From the NCBI GenBank assembly GCA_964019415.1, contig OZ025870.1, positions 10,233,733 through 10,297,732 of the forward strand: 64,000 nucleotides of DNA, written 5' to 3'. This document shows, in pieces, positions 31,501 through 42,776 of this stretch (within the stretch, counting starts at the first letter, position 1; every line of letters begins with the position of its first letter). The stretch comes from Ianthella basta. Its lineage: Eukaryota > Porifera > Demospongiae > Verongiida > Ianthellidae. Position numbers and translations under genes: made by a program. A model generated the notes under the pieces. The model was not told where the DNA came from. It saw only the letters and a program-made list of their open reading frames with translations, and ran no database searches.

Positions 31501-34500
31501 TTAGAGAACTAACCCCCTTTCTCATGTCAGCTGAGAAGCCCTCACTTTAATATGAGATAATATTTCTCCATTTAAACCAGTTATAATTGCTGGTGAACAA
31601 AAACTATATAATTGCTTTCAATGCAATTATACAAAAGTGTGCTTTGACATTCAAGCAAGTTACACTCAACAGCTAGATACACAAGGCACATTTGAACAAA
31701 CTAAAGAGAAGTGAAAGTTGTTTGTGCAGCCTCAGAACTACTATGGATCCCAAGATAAGATTCCAAGTAGCCCCCACCCACCCCACCCTATCCTTTCACT
31801 CCACTACTACTTGTCCCTTCTGATTGCATTTGCAATACATAATGCTATAATTATGTTTTGTGTATGTTTGTTGTCCTCTCCTGCAGCCCTGTCCCTCGTG
31901 TTTGTCAACTATGTGAATGAACTACTGAATGAAGTGACTGATGTAGCCTCAGCTGCATCATATCTGGTGCACTTTGACCTCTTGCCAAGTGGCCTCACCC
32001 TTCAGTTCTCTGGTTACAGTGACCCAGAAGTGTTAATGAGATTCATGAAGGAGGTGCTGAGTGGTAAGAGATTGAAATGCTATTTCTATAGTATTAGTGC
32101 ATGGCTTTAAATGACATGCTACTGTTATATATATACTGGAGCCCAACGTAAATGATCATTGTAAAGTGTATACGCATGACTTGTGCATAAATTTACAGTA
32201 TTTGAAGTTCACCACACTTGTATGCTTAATACAGCACTATTGCATCTAACTGTTTATGCAGAGGTATCTGATAGATCAGCTGCATCCTTCAGAGTCAATA
32301 TAGACACCCTAGGACTAGCTTACCAACGAGTGGTGAACAATTTGATGGACAACCTGACCTCTACACTACCCTTCAGATATGCAGAAGAACTAACAAGGTG
32401 AGATTCTGAACATGAATTCTGTGCACTGCCACTTCTGAAAGTGTATGGATCGTTTTACTCTCGCATATCTTTACATTAAAGCTAGCAACAAGTCAACCAG
32501 TGTGCCAGCATATATGATTCTGCATGAGAGAGAATTTGACAAAACTTGCTGCTACTTCTTTGTTTTCTCTCTTTAGACTGATGCTGCTGGACCCACGTTA
32601 TTCACACACAGAGTTGTTGGCGGTACTGGACAACGTCACTGTGGACAATTTACCAACTGCTTTGGCTCATTATATGGATGATGTCATAGTTTCCATTTCC
32701 AGGCTGGAGTGCTATGTAACTGGGAATGTGGACCGAGATGGGGTGAGCAATATAAATACATGTCTCCTCTGATTATACGTCTAACTATATGTAGAAATTA
32801 TAGATATAGTTATACATAAATTATTTTGAAGAAGAATATTATAATATATATTTCTTATGCGCTCACTGTACTGTGCACCTACATGGCCTTTCTTCCTATT
32901 TTACTTCAACGTACCTCTCTCTTCTTAGCCTTAGTACATACATATTTCCTTTTTAAAAATTATGGCTTTGCATGGAAATATTTTTGTTTGCACTGAATTA
33001 AGAAATACATCCATACAAAATACCATTAGACATGAGAAGCTGGATTAATACAAATATAGATCTCGTTGCCATGGTAACGGGCCTCTAAACGATGGTTCTA
33101 AATCTCTGAGAAGCATTCCAACTGCATTGTGTGTGATTCTAAATCCCATAATCGTACGTTGCACAGAGTGGAGGGGGTTATAAATCCCATTATAACTATC
33201 TGCAGGAACTCTGTGGGGGCAATTACATCGTAATATAACATCATTCACGCGTACGCCGTCAAGAAGTGAGAGGAAGGCGAAATGTTTGGGTAAGCGAACA
33301 GATTTGAATCTATATCACTTAAATGGCGACCAATCGGTGTCTCTACGCGATTTAGACCACTCAGCATCTGGGCGCTTTGCACCCTCAAGCTTCGTGCTCT
33401 AAATCATGTAGACACTTCTTGGTGGCCATTTAACTATTACGTGTTGCCTTGTTTCTAGCACGGAAATAATCTTGTGTGTGACAGTGTGTTCAGCTATGCA
33501 ACATCTGCATTCATTAGTATAATTATTGAATATGCTGCTCTTTTACTTGCCCTCAGGCCATCGATTACTCTGGAGCAATCCATGAGACATTGCTGCAGAA
33601 CTCCACTTCTGAAGTGAGTCAAGAGGAGGGAGTGAGGGTGGTCAAAATGAAGCAAGGCACCAGAGCACTTGTAACAAGGACTCTCAATCCAGAGGTGGAT
33701 GACAACTCAGCCATCATGGTGGTGAAAGAAGTACGTAAGCATGTAGTTTATCATAGAGTCTGTCTATATGTAGCTAATACATATCATGCTAGTGCAGTGA
33801 TGAACCAGATTTGCTATATGTGGTAGAATTTGTGAAAAGGGTCCACTCGAGGCAACTTGCAAATTTGAGTTAAGCACATAGTGTAAAAGTGCATTCGATG
33901 AGCTTCCTATTGCACTTTACTGCACTTCGCTAGCATGTTCCGTTACCGAGATATACGTGCGTGCTGCAAGTTTGGAATTACGAGTAGTCTGATCTCAAGA
34001 AAACGGCATTCAAACATTTACTTCCGGCAAAACCTCAACATTCCGCATTCTACCATGTTACAAATGATGTCACCACAAAATGACGGATCTGGACAATCAT
34101 GTTACGCAGGTTTTGGCTTCCCAATCATCTCTGAGTATTGCAGACTCTTCTTGGCTGGGCACCACATGATGATTGTAAATGTGTATATACATTAAACACC
34201 ATACCTATATAGATGTGTGTACATATAGATGTGCAGTCCTTTAAGTTCCCTAGCCACCCATTTCTTACTTCAATCTGCCACTCATAAGCCCCACACCCAT
34301 GCATCTACTTTCTCGGATAACTTTCTTAATTCACTCCTTCTTACCCCACTATAAATTACTCAATGAACATCCTTTCCTTCCTCCAGTCTCTTTTTTCACC
34401 TGTTCATCCTCCTCCAGTATACTTTTCACTTCCCTTCTGTATGTAGGTTGGTCCCTTGTGTGATGTTATCACTGACCCTAAAGATGGCTCCCCTGTGACC

Positions 34501-34653
34501 TGTAGTGAGGAGTCTCTGAAGAACACAGTGTACTCTAACGTACTAAACCTGATTATGTCGGTAAGTGAGGACACATGGGACTATGGGGTTAAGGACATAC
34601 ACACACACGCGCGCGCGCACACGCACACGCACACGCACACACACATGCACATG

Positions 34654-34721
<68 letters not shown>

Positions 34722-35912
34722 TGCAAGCACACATGCACACACATATATGCAAGCACATGTACATGCACAAGCACGCAATTTCATGATGTACAGTGAATGC
34801 TATAGAAAAGGCTACTCACACCATATCGCATATATGTACACATTGTACCCCTGCTCTAATATGTCCTCTTAGCCAAAACGTCGATTCCAATCGGTAGGAA
34901 TCATAGAGATCTACCCCACAGCACTTCAACCAGACTTAAGATTGGCTATGTAACACATCAGAATGTATGAATCACTTTTAAACTAATACGATTGGCTGGG
35001 TTATTCATCACTATGGAGTTAGTAATGTATACCTTTGAACTCTCATTCGCTTGGTCTGTATAGTTCGTAGCAACATTGTGTGACATGAGCACATATTAAG
35101 TAAGATGGCCTGGCAGACAAGTTCGCTGACAGAAGACAATTCCACTGCACGCAGCCTGCATGGACTGTTCTATAAATACTAGCGCCTCATCTGTGCAAAA
35201 TAAAAATAGCACAAATGCAATCATTTGTGTGGGTGCATCCTGCTCCTACCTCATTTGTTTTTCTTTCTTTATGTGCTCCTAATGTGTATAATGATAATTA
35301 TTCTAATAATAATTATCACATCACAATGAATGTTCCTGCATGTCCATTTTTCTGTAGAATGCCTGCTTTAATACACTTAGGACGCAGGAGCAACTGGGAC
35401 ATGCAGTTTCGTGCGGCACCTTTACACTTGAAAATTTGGTAACCACCCTATTCTTTCTAGTTCAAAGCTCCTTCAGAGGTCCTCTTTACCTTCTTGATCG
35501 TATCAACAACTTCACTGTCACCTATCTTATGTCTGAGCTAAGCAGTGGATTTTTTGAGCAAGGTTTGGAAGCGTACAAGGTTCTATTAAAAGCAGAGGAC
35601 AAAAATCTTCAAGAACAGGTGAATAGACTGTGGATACAAATTCACAATCAGCATTACAAATTCAATCGCAGAGAGGTCCTGCAGAATATAACTGAGCGTG
35701 TCACCTATGCACAATTTGTTGACTTCTACAAAGCATACCTTCTGGGAAATTTGAACAATGGAGGCCAGACAAGTATTAAGGAGCTGCTTATTGGCACTTT
35801 TAGTGCTAGGGTTGCCAATGTTACCTTTGATGTACCTCGGCAGGTAGAAGAACAAGACCAGTACGAGTCAGTGAGAGAGTTCAAGGAGTCAGCCGTGTAC
35901 TGGGATCAGTAG
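22520..35912 (+). CDS. Insulysin-like M16A pseudoprotease, copy 2 (zinc site lost)
   Basis: Exons: 22520-23105, 24007-24097, 26113-26333, 26560-26895, 30185-30630, 31088-31192, 31887-32063, 32262-32397, 32577-32742, 33557-33730, 34447-34560, 35358-35912 (TAG). Every exon has the same length as in copy 1 except the tenth (one codon fewer), and no stop or frameshift is seen. The fold-defining text is kept (SRQDLYRY, VEDVVTGVFGYIAML, TLRTQEQLG). The catalytic set is not: HFCEH is HLCAN (22777-22791), the third zinc ligand Glu is Gly (23020-23022), and the Tyr equivalent to human Y831 is His (35400-35402). A protein with a full frame and no zinc site is expected to be inactive as a peptidase. It may bind peptides or pair with copy 1, since IDE-type enzymes form dimers; this is inference. 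The gene probably starts at Ig module B (19644). Confidence 0.88.
23380..23843. mobile_element. MITE-like element in intron A/B, copy 2 (interrupted)
   Basis: Same element as 4899-5140, with ends TGTAAACCAGGGTAAT and CCCAGTTTACCTT. A younger hairpin element sits inside it at 23546-23781. Confidence 0.6.
23546..23781. mobile_element. Near-perfect hairpin element with 13-base target duplication
   Basis: Arms of about 95 bases (AGGTTTATGAGGCGTTGATG ... and its complement) meet at a short loop around 23680. The flanks CTCACATGATGGA (23533-23545 and 23782-23794) are a direct repeat, and copies 1 and 3 lack the insert. Each arm contains CTGATGAAGACC...GGTCGAAACG on one strand. The high arm identity points to a recent insertion. 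Confidence 0.8.
24239..24618 (-). mobile_element. TIR-bounded element with an RT-associated domain remnant, copy 2
   Basis: Paralogous to 5532-5912. On the minus strand it reads MEIEITTYPNMYASSP, then AVAAMAEQRKQAKYAEL and LVPVAI, the clearest version of this domain remnant. The ends CCTTAATTGTTCCCATCACT and its complement are inverted. Confidence 0.6.
24857..25857. mobile_element. One-kilobase insertion private to copy 2, with tandem repeats
   Basis: Copies 1 and 3 lack this segment. It includes a palindromic stretch built on CAAATGGCA/TGCCATTTG (about 25075-25215), two copies of an about 95-base unit with CAGAGGCGGCTGTAGCAAGC (25460-25650), and about four units of CTATTGCGCAACCGCGACGTA (25660-25806). 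It ends in GC-rich GGGGCTTCGCTTCGCTCGCC. No coding frame is convincing; family unknown. Confidence 0.6.
26456..26540. repeat. Interrupted (CA)n tract beside exon D acceptor, copy 2
   Basis: CA units broken by TG and CG steps, ending about 20 bases before the acceptor at 26559. It is shorter than in copies 1 and 3. Confidence 0.9.
27090..30117 (-). mobile_element. RTE-like LINE inserted in intron D/E of copy 2
   Basis: The minus strand encodes an AP-type endonuclease (about 29985-29400; SETKVQGNGV, QVYSPTEDRS, VMGDLSARVG), then a reverse transcriptase (about 28610-27800; GVRQGCTLSPWLFNVF, LLYADGMVLMAES), then a C-terminal part with YGCEAWSLT and GRRPRGRPRMRW. It ends in a GATT-type tail at 27090-27107. 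The flanks TCTTTTCATTC at 27079-27089 and 30118-30128 are an 11-base target duplication, and copies 1 and 3 have the empty site. About five frame changes break the ORF, and the usual YADD is YADG. RTE clade is the best fit; a related AP-endonuclease clade is possible. Confidence 0.85.
30805..30966. mobile_element. MITE with CAGTGGAAC ends, copy 2
   Basis: Same locus as 8061-8244, flanked by TA, with small internal losses including the GGCCCACAAGTGG segment. Confidence 0.65.
31320..31485. repeat. Minisatellite of about 32-base units in intron F/G, copy 2
   Basis: Four to five units built on AAACATCTGCAAGGTTTCAG and AGCATCTGGT. Copies 1 and 3 have about one unit at the matching place (8580-8605; 56140-56175), so the array grew in copy 2. 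Confidence 0.8.
33056..33440. mobile_element. Relative of the 9212-9600 element, in intron I/J of copy 2
   Basis: Shares TTGCCATGGTAACGGGCCTC, the TCTAAATCTCTGAGAAGCAT segment and the AAATGGCGACCAATCGG hairpin with 9212-9600, but sits in a different intron, so the two are separate insertions. Confidence 0.65.
33826..34165. mobile_element. Insertion private to copy 2 intron J/K, family unknown
   Basis: About 340 bases between GGTAGAATTTGTG and CTTGGCTGGGCACC have no counterpart in copies 1 or 3. No coding frame or inverted ends are clear. Limits are approximate. Confidence 0.45.
34602..34722. repeat. CA/CG-rich microsatellite, intron K/L copy 2
   Basis: Begins CACACACGCGCGCGCAC and continues as pure CA, just after the donor at 34561. 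It is the counterpart of 11384-11470. Confidence 0.9.
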
Positions 35913-36680
35913 TACAGTTAATGTTGAATGTAGCGCTGCATTAAACACAAGAAATAATACTAGCTGGAGAACTATAGCATAGTCTGTAGTCTGACTTTCA
36001 GCTTTATTAATAACTCTTTGTGCAGTTGTAGTTAGTTATGCACACCATATAAAGGGGCATTATACATAGTATTGTGCTTTATAGCTATATAGGCCAAGGC
36101 CATACGATTCTGATTATTGCTGAACACACTTGGAATTGTGTATTCTGCATGCTTGGCGCATTAACCATGAAAGACCATTGATCAATACATATTATATGCA
36201 TCAGATCTGTTAACTGTATAAGCACGTAGTTGTTCCTTTAATTATAAGCTTTTATAGACACATGCTCTTCACCCTCTGGAGTGCATAATTTCCGGAAAAA
36301 CTACGGAGATGAACAATTAAAGAATATGGATTATAGTCCAAGTACCACTTTACTAGATCAGTGAGGGTGGGTCGTTGAGCAGCAATGCCTCAATACCAGC
36401 CCCTCCAAGTGTTTACAGAGTCAGACTCGGACGACAACTAGGACGAAGATGACTCCTTTGTGTTGGACTACTTGTCTAGACGACCAAAAAGACTTTGCCA
36501 TTGTTCTAAGAAATGGCTCATTCACAAGTGTGTCCATGGTGCTACACACCCTGCCATGATACAGAGAATGTCCCTGTGTTGCCACTGTTGTTTGGAAGCC
36601 TTTAAAGGAGACTGGCCCACGAGTAATTTGCATTCCATATAAAGTAGAGAAACAAGGGTGTGTAAATATGATTCCTCCAA
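35913..36680. other. Copy 2 3' flank and an unexplained block with a short acidic ORF
   Basis: 35913-36250 matches the flanks of copies 1 and 3. From about 36250 a block shared only with 60170-60590 begins. It contains an ATG at 36385 followed by MPQYQPLQVFTESDSDDN and then TAG; the same stop occurs in the other copy (ATG 60291). It may be a remnant of a transposase or host exon. I do not recognise it. Confidence 0.4.
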
Positions 36681-36688
36681 AAACAGGG

Positions 36689-36843
36689 GAAGATGTAGGG
36701 ATGGTGCAGTGTGTACCTGCAAGGTATGGCAAAACCACCTGGTGGAAAAACCGTAGGAACAAGGAGGAGGGCTGGTCCATGCAAAACCTAGGTCATTAAC
36801 ATGTGCTGACTTTGAATACGTTTTCACCATCCCTACATCTGAC
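36689..36843. repeat. Reversed, short copy of the minisatellite-bearing element
   Basis: Ends AGATGTAGGGATGGTGCAGT and TTTTCACCATCCCTACATCT, with a single GGCTGGTCCATGCAAAACC unit inside, reversed relative to 17985-18248. Same layout at 60598-60755. Confidence 0.6.
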
Positions 36844-37047
36844 AACATTTTGCTGCACCTCCTACTACTGCATGTCCATTCCAGCCCTTCAGCTTCCCCT
36901 TTATATACACCCACAGGTACAGCCTTACAACTTTCCCATATTTCTGCTTTGTTGCATGTGCTCTGTACACTAGTAATTTGTCCTTGCAAATTGCTTACTA
37001 CTCAATCTACTTTGCTGTGCTCTAGAATCTAGGCCCTCCTGCTCCTT

Positions 37048-37445
37048 CATGCAATCCATTATGAATTTCGATGTAACAGCTAGCTGCAAAACCCATATTC
37101 TTTGGATTTATCACTTATGTAGCTATGCATCTGAATCCGCCTTAGACCCTGGAAAACCACCCAGCTCAGCTACTAGTACATGTTATTGTTTACCGTTGCT
37201 CTTCACTACATTGCTGCCTGCAAACCGGTGCACCCACTTTCGGGCCCTCACTGTTTGGCGCTACACTGTAAAAACAGTGGTGGTTTCAGGCCATGGCCAC
37301 CAGTGGTGGTTCTCAGGGACAAGCAGTGGTTTCAAACAACCGCTATAACACTTTTAGTCCCTGAGAAACACCAATTTCTGGCTATTCAGGCTTTCCTCAT
37401 TAGCGCATCAGTCATGTACATGTATGTATGTATGCAGCATGGTGG
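37048..37445. repeat. Duplicated intergenic block with partial foldback
   Basis: Counterpart of 13208-13774. The foldback at 37261-37375 lacks most of its right arm after GAGAAACACCAAT. The same truncation appears at 61160-61285, so it predates the duplication of this block. Confidence 0.6.
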
Positions 37446-37609
37446 TACAGCGGATTTATGGAACCTTGCAACAGTTCCCATACCTGTGTAGTCGTTACCT
37501 AGGATACGAACAGGGTGACATATAATAGGTGTGTACAGTACCAGACAGTATCCTAGGTAACGACTACCCAGGTATGGGAACTGTTGCAAGGTTCATAAAT
37601 CCGCTGTAC
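37446..37609. repeat. Foldback element, 164 bases (third copy)
   Basis: Ends TACAGCGGATTTATGG and CATAAATCCGCTGTA pair around the ATAATAGGTGTGTACAG loop. Confidence 0.8.
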
Positions 37610-37770
37610 ATATGTACATGGGAACATGTAGCTGGAATGGGCATAGGCATGCAATAGGATAGTCTGCTGTGGCAACCCTTGCTATGGCACACTTACATGT
37701 ACAATTGCACTATAATACATAGGTGGAGAAATGGGATGGTAGCAAGACCGCAAGCGCAGTAAAAAGTTGG

Positions 37771-37965
37771 GAGATGTAGGGACGGTGAAAAGTCAGCGCA
37801 TGTTAATGACCTGGGTTTTGCATGGACCGGCCTTTCTCCTTGTTGCATGGACCAGCAGGCCCCCCTCTTTGCATGGACCGGCCCTCCTCCATGTTCCTAC
37901 GGTTTTTCTGCCAGGTGGTCTTGCCATACCTTGCAGGTACACACTGCACCATCCCTACATCTGCC
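37771..37965. repeat. Minisatellite-bearing inverted-end element
   Basis: GAGATGTAGGGACGGTG ... CACCATCCCTACATCTGCC with about three GCATGGACCGGCC-type units. Confidence 0.6.
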
Positions 37966-38154
37966 CTTGTTTTTGGAGGAAACATTTATACACACCCTTT
38001 GTTCCTGAAATTTTAATCCATACATCCAGGGTGTGTTGATGGTTGCTTAGCACAAGTTTATGGCTAGGCACTAGCACGTATAAAGCTAAGCTTTGTGTAC
38101 TTCATATACAGGATGCATGTGATACGGAAACATACTGCTCTACACCCTACCTAC

Positions 38155-38365
38155 CTTGTAAGTCAGAGAAATTGCGAAAAAGCAATAGCATTTCCTCTGC
38201 GAACAAGCTCGAGTTGTGCACATTCTGTAAGACGTAATTCAAAATAGTAATGAAGTTACGCAGGGAATAGGGCACAGTGGGACTGCTCGAAGTCTTCCGC
38301 TTGCTTGGGGAGTTGTACAGCTCACCATCACTGAGTGGCTCAGAACCTACTTCTACGGCCGCCAT
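38155..38365 (-). pseudogene. FAN1-like 5' fragment C (exon 1 only)
   Basis: The exon (38365 down to 38155) is open and the same length as in fragment A: MAAVEVGSEPLSDGELYNSP, then VPYSLRNFITILNYVLQNV and LLLFRNFSDLQ, with a donor at 38154. The exon-2 region is missing, replaced by the sequence of the 18000 to 18300-type repeat, so this is an orphan first exon. TGACGTCA lies at 38371-38378, directly before the start codon. Confidence 0.7.
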
Positions 38366-38648
38366 TGTGATGACGTCACCAGACACATATAGTCATCAGT
38401 CGCCCACACTATAGCTAATATTACACTCACTGTACAGTATAAAACTGTCCCAAGCACGAGCTTGTGTCCAAGGATCGAGGGAGCAGTTGTTGCACAAGTC
38501 CGTTATGAAATTAATTATGTTAGAATACCGTTACGCAAACCTCACCTAACTTCCTGTTTGCACTATATATATATAGAATCACAAAATCGTCACAAGCAGC
38601 AGCTCTCCAAAATTCAGAGTGTTCAGTGAAGCCTAGGTCAACGAGAAC

Positions 38649-38974
38649 ATGCGCCAAAGGCAACTTTCATTTATTCTTCTATGCTTACTCTGCCTTGGTA
38701 AGAAGAGCAGTAACTGTTGTAGAATGCATCTAGTAATTGTTAATTTGTTTGTTACCGCCTGCTGCAGCAACGGAGCAACACTTTATCCCCCGTTGCCTTC
38801 TCCCCTCTTCCCTTACACATCCATCCAGCACTCTCCGTAGCTACTAAGCCATGTGTGTTGAGCTTCCACGCGACTGGTAAGCAGAAACAACGCGCTGTGT
38901 TCAAAGGTCTCCCGCTTGATGAGAGTGCTAAAGTTTCGGTACCGCCACGGGACAGAAACTGATTTGCGTCTGCA
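38649..38974 (+). pseudogene. Signal peptide - Ig module C (truncated)
   Basis: Exon 1 (38649-38697) is intact: MRQRQLSFILLCLLCLG with a GGTAAG donor. Exon 2 starts at 38829 but has one T fewer in the AGTTTTCGG stretch (near 38937), a change shared with module E. It then stops matching at about 38974, where unrelated repeat sequence joins. The Ig Trp and second Cys are absent. Confidence 0.7.
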
Positions 38975-39069
38975 TGTGCTCTGTACACTAGTTATTAGGT
39001 TTATCCTTGGAAATTGCTTGCTACTCAATCTACATTGCTGTCCTCTAGAACCTAGGCTCTCCTGCTCTT

Positions 39070-39635
39070 CCATGCAATCCATTACGTGTTTCGATGTAAC
39101 AGCTAGCTGCAGGACCCATAGTAACAGCTAGCTGTAAATGATATTGTTTACCATTGCTCTTCACTACATGGCTGCCTGCAAACCGGTGCACCCACTTTCG
39201 GGCCCTCACTGTTTGGCGCTACACCGTAAAAGCAGTGGTGGTTTCAGGCCATGGCCACCAGTGGTGGTTCTCAGGGACAAGAAGTGGTTTCAAACAACCA
39301 CTATAACACCTTCAGTCCCTGAGAAACACCAATGGCGGTCTGAACCCAACACTGTTTTACAGTGTACACCAGCATAAACATTGTACACTTCACTGTCAAC
39401 ACTTGCGAAGTTCAAATAAACTCCCTGTATCCAGAATGTAAATGGCTTATACAGTGTACAGAGTGCAGCTGTACATGCGTCATGGTGAACGCTAGAATGC
39501 AATTTCTGCCTATTCAGGTTTTCCTCATTAGCGCTTCAGTCAGACATATAATAGGTGTGTACAGTACCAGACAGTAGCCTAGGTAACGACTACCCAGGTA
39601 TGGGAACAGTTGCAAGGTTGAATAAATCCACTGTA
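39070..39635. repeat. Duplicated intergenic block with foldbacks
   Basis: 39219-39365 is the full foldback related to 13423-13566. 39543-39635 is the right half of the 164-base foldback, its left arm deleted. Confidence 0.6.
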
Positions 39636-39778
39636 CATACGTACATGGGAACATGTAGCTGGAATGGGCATATGCATGCAATAGAATAGTCTCCTGTGGC
39701 AACCCTTGTTATTGCACACTATAATATGCAGGCGGAGAAACGGGATGGTAGCAAGACCGCAAGCGCAGCAAAATGTTG

Positions 39779-39983
39779 GCAGATGTAGGGATGGTGAAAA
39801 CATTCAAAGTCAGCGCATGTTAATGACCTGGGTTTTGCATGGACTGGCCCTCCTCCTTGTTGCATGGACCAGCTGGCCCCCTTCTTTGCATGGACCGGCC
39901 CTCCTCCTTGTTCCTACAGTTTTTACGCCAGGTGGTTTTGACATACCTTGCAGGTACACACTGCACCTTCCCTACATCTGCCT
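39779..39983. repeat. Minisatellite-bearing inverted-end element
   Basis: GCAGATGTAGGGATGGTG ... CCTTCCCTACATCTGCC with about three GC-rich units. Confidence 0.6.
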
Positions 39984-40054
39984 TTGTTTTTGGAGGAAAC
40001 ATTTATACACACCTATTGTTCCTTGAATTTTAATCCATACTTCTGAAGTGTGTT

Positions 40055-41431
40055 CACTGTTAAAAATATGGTGTGCCTGTCACACCACTCAGTGCTCACA
40101 CCAAGGGTGTGATCAGTCACACTATTACTTTAGTGTGACATTCACACTGACACCAGTATCCACACTGTTGTATTATTTCTGATAGAGACTTTGGAGTAAT
40201 TTATATGCAAATATGAGGGTTTACTTGGATACTTATGAGCTATGTAAGTACATATATAGCTACCCAGGATACAGCTTAGCCTGACGGTATGTTGTGTACA
40301 GTGGAAGGACCTCGTCAAAATAAATGTGCAATTTAATGTACCATAGGTACTTTATGTCACCCACAAACAATCCCACCACGTGGTACGTATGTTGTGTACT
40401 ATTCGTAGGCAAATCTTCAAAGTAGTGTACCATATCTGTAGTGAAATGTATCATGTACTAATTATCACATGACCGTGAGGGCGCTCGCTAATTTATCACA
40501 CGAGGGCGCAAAGCGCCCAAGTGTGATAAATTAGCGAAACGCCCGAGGGGCCATGTGATAACTGGCTTGTTACAGTTTGAACTGAAACAATTTGCGCTTG
40601 AATTCCCTTGCGGTCGAATCATTTCACTGAACAAACTGGACTGTAATTACTACATAAACCGGAGAACACGCTATTCTTGATTAAGAGAGGTGAAGGACTA
40701 AGCGTAGTGAAGGTAAAGGCTGTCAGCGGCCTCTCCTTCTGAATAAGGCGATGGCGGTGTTTGAGTCGGCGCTATGGCGGATGATTTGAAGACCTGCTAA
40801 CTGCGTATGAACTCAGAGCTTCCCTGCAGAATGCAGACTGCATGGAATTGGAAGGTCTGTAGAGCTTGGAGAGTGGAGGGACCTTCTTTCACACTAAAAT
40901 CCCATTCAGAAAACTCTAAAGATATTGCATGCACGATTCCAAGTCTCTGCCATCAAACATGCATGTGCAGTGCTAGGCATAAATTTTTGGGGATGACCAT
41001 TTCTAAGTGCCATGCACTCATCATTGAGGAGCCAAAGCTCATGTGAACGTTCACAAGGTGCTGAATATCAAAGGGATTTTGCTAAAACAGCAGAGAAAGT
41101 GTTTACATAAGGCTAGAAAATGACTGGATATGTCAATTAGAGCCCCTTTCAAAGCAGTGCATTATTAAACAAACAATGCATTATACGCTTCCAAATAAGG
41201 CAACTGTGCGATATCCAGTGCATTTGCCAAAATAACGCACAGTTGTTTCCTTTGATGTATGGCTTCATCATGTAACAAGAAGTGCATAGTCTCTTACAAA
41301 CGGTTCACATAAAATGTATGCTGTGTACTGCATGGTTGGAGTGAACATCACACTGTAAATTGGTGTGCTCACAGTGGCAACCAATTCACATCAATTATGG
41401 GTGTGATCGTCACTCCCTGTTTTTAACAGTG
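40055..41431. mobile_element. Non-autonomous DNA transposon, about 1.4 kb, CACTGTTAAAAA ends
   Basis: The ends CACTGTTAAAAATATGG and CCTGTTTTTAACAGTG are inverted, flanked by TT on both sides. Many GTGTGAT/ATCACAC words lie just inside the ends. The empty site is seen at 18315-18325 (GTGTGTTGATGG). An internal palindrome (40459-40562, TTATCACATG ... CATGTGATAA with GAGGGCGC) is a separate hairpin. No transposase frame is visible. A second copy starts at 63831. Confidence 0.7.
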
Positions 41432-42007
41432 TTGATGGTTACTTAGCACAAGTTAATGGTGTTGGGATGACGATTCTTTTATTTCCACTTTGTACAAAAA
41501 CACTTCTGATCCACAAATTCTGTTTGTCAGTAAGGCCTTCAGTAAGGTACCTTGCACAATGACAAGGTCCTTACTGAAGTGATTGCTGAAACAAATGTCA
41601 TGCTACACCAATGACAACAAATGTAGAAGAGTATATTACATAGTTGAACAAGGTGCGGCCCTTGCTGGGCACTCACTGGCAAGAGTATTGAGTACAGACA
41701 CACAACGGGTGACGTGTTTGATCAATGGACTAGTACAGAAATGGCCATCCTATGAATACACTGGCATCACAGGAAATGACCGCTGGCTAACTTTGTTTTC
41801 ATGCCATCACCTCCAACTCTTGATGCTAAAGTAGTGCTAAGGTTAATGGGAGCATACATTTTGTGTTGTCATGCTGTGGCCCAAAGCTAAGATAAAGCAC
41901 AGTATGATGTAATAACAATCGTAAATGATCGTGTCCCTAAAAGTGATCTCATACCATCTGTCTATGGTGAATGTACGTATGCATGTACAGTGCAGGGAAC
42001 CACCTAC

Positions 42008-42511
42008 CATCAAGAAGAAAGTGTGCGCAGATGAGGTCTTCCAGGACAGGCTGGAGATCATCAGCAATCTTTGGGTAGCTCAGCTTTGATGCCTTGAACT
42101 AACGATGGTTTCGCAGAAAGAACCGGAAGTACAACTGCTGGGATGCTTCTATGTGGTGGTGGTGGTAGTAGTGGGGGGGGGGGGGGGGGGGGGGGAGGGG
42201 GGTGGAGTACTTCAACGGCACTAGCATGTTTAAAGCTAAGTTTTGTGTACTTCATATACACGATGCATGTGATACGGAATCATACTGCTCTACACCCTAC
42301 CTACCTTGTAGGTCGGAGAAGTTACGAAGAAGCGATAGCATTTCCTCTGAGAACAAACTTGAGCTGTGCGCATTCTGCAAGGTGTGATTCCAAATAGTAA
42401 GGAAGGTACGCAAGTAATAGGGCACATTGGGACTGCGCGAAGCCTTCCGTTTGCTTGAGGAGTTGTACAGCTCGTCATCACTGATTGGCTCAGAACCTAC
42501 ACGGCCGCCAT
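42008..42511 (-). pseudogene. FAN1-like 5' fragment D (exons 1-2)
   Basis: Exon 1 is 42511 down to 42305 and exon 2 is 42148 down to 42008. Exon 1 has lost four bases just after MAAV, giving an immediate stop. In exon 2 the Trp codon of NHRWF is TAG. The intron contains a run of about 25 G on the + strand (42172-42200). TGACGTCA is at 42517-42524. The fragment is dead, but its promoter side is well kept. Confidence 0.7.
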
Positions 42512-42776
42512 TGTGATGACGTCACCAGACACATAACGTCATCAGTCGTCCTTGCTATAGCTAACACTCACTATACAGTACAAAACTGTCACATGCACGA
42601 GCTTGGGTCCAGAGACCGAGGGAGCAGTTGTTGCACAAGTCAGCTATGAAATTAATTATGTTACGCAAACCTCACCTGCTTCCTGTTTGCACTATTATAT
42701 ATAGAATCACAAATTCATCACAAGTAGCAGCTCTCCGGAATTCAGAGTGTTCCGTGAAGCCTAGATCGACGACAAC
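42512..42776. promoter_or_regulatory. Head-to-head promoter between FAN1 fragment D and Ig module D
   Basis: Contains the perfect palindrome TGACGTCA (42517-42524) and a second AACGTCAT word, both ATF/CREB-like, and TTATATATAG at 42705-42714, about 65 bases before the Ig ATG. Confidence 0.5.

Noticed and set aside
36385-36441. Acidic ORF MPQYQPLQVF... as a gene start
   Set aside because: It stops after 18 codons in both copies and no downstream exon or family match is visible.
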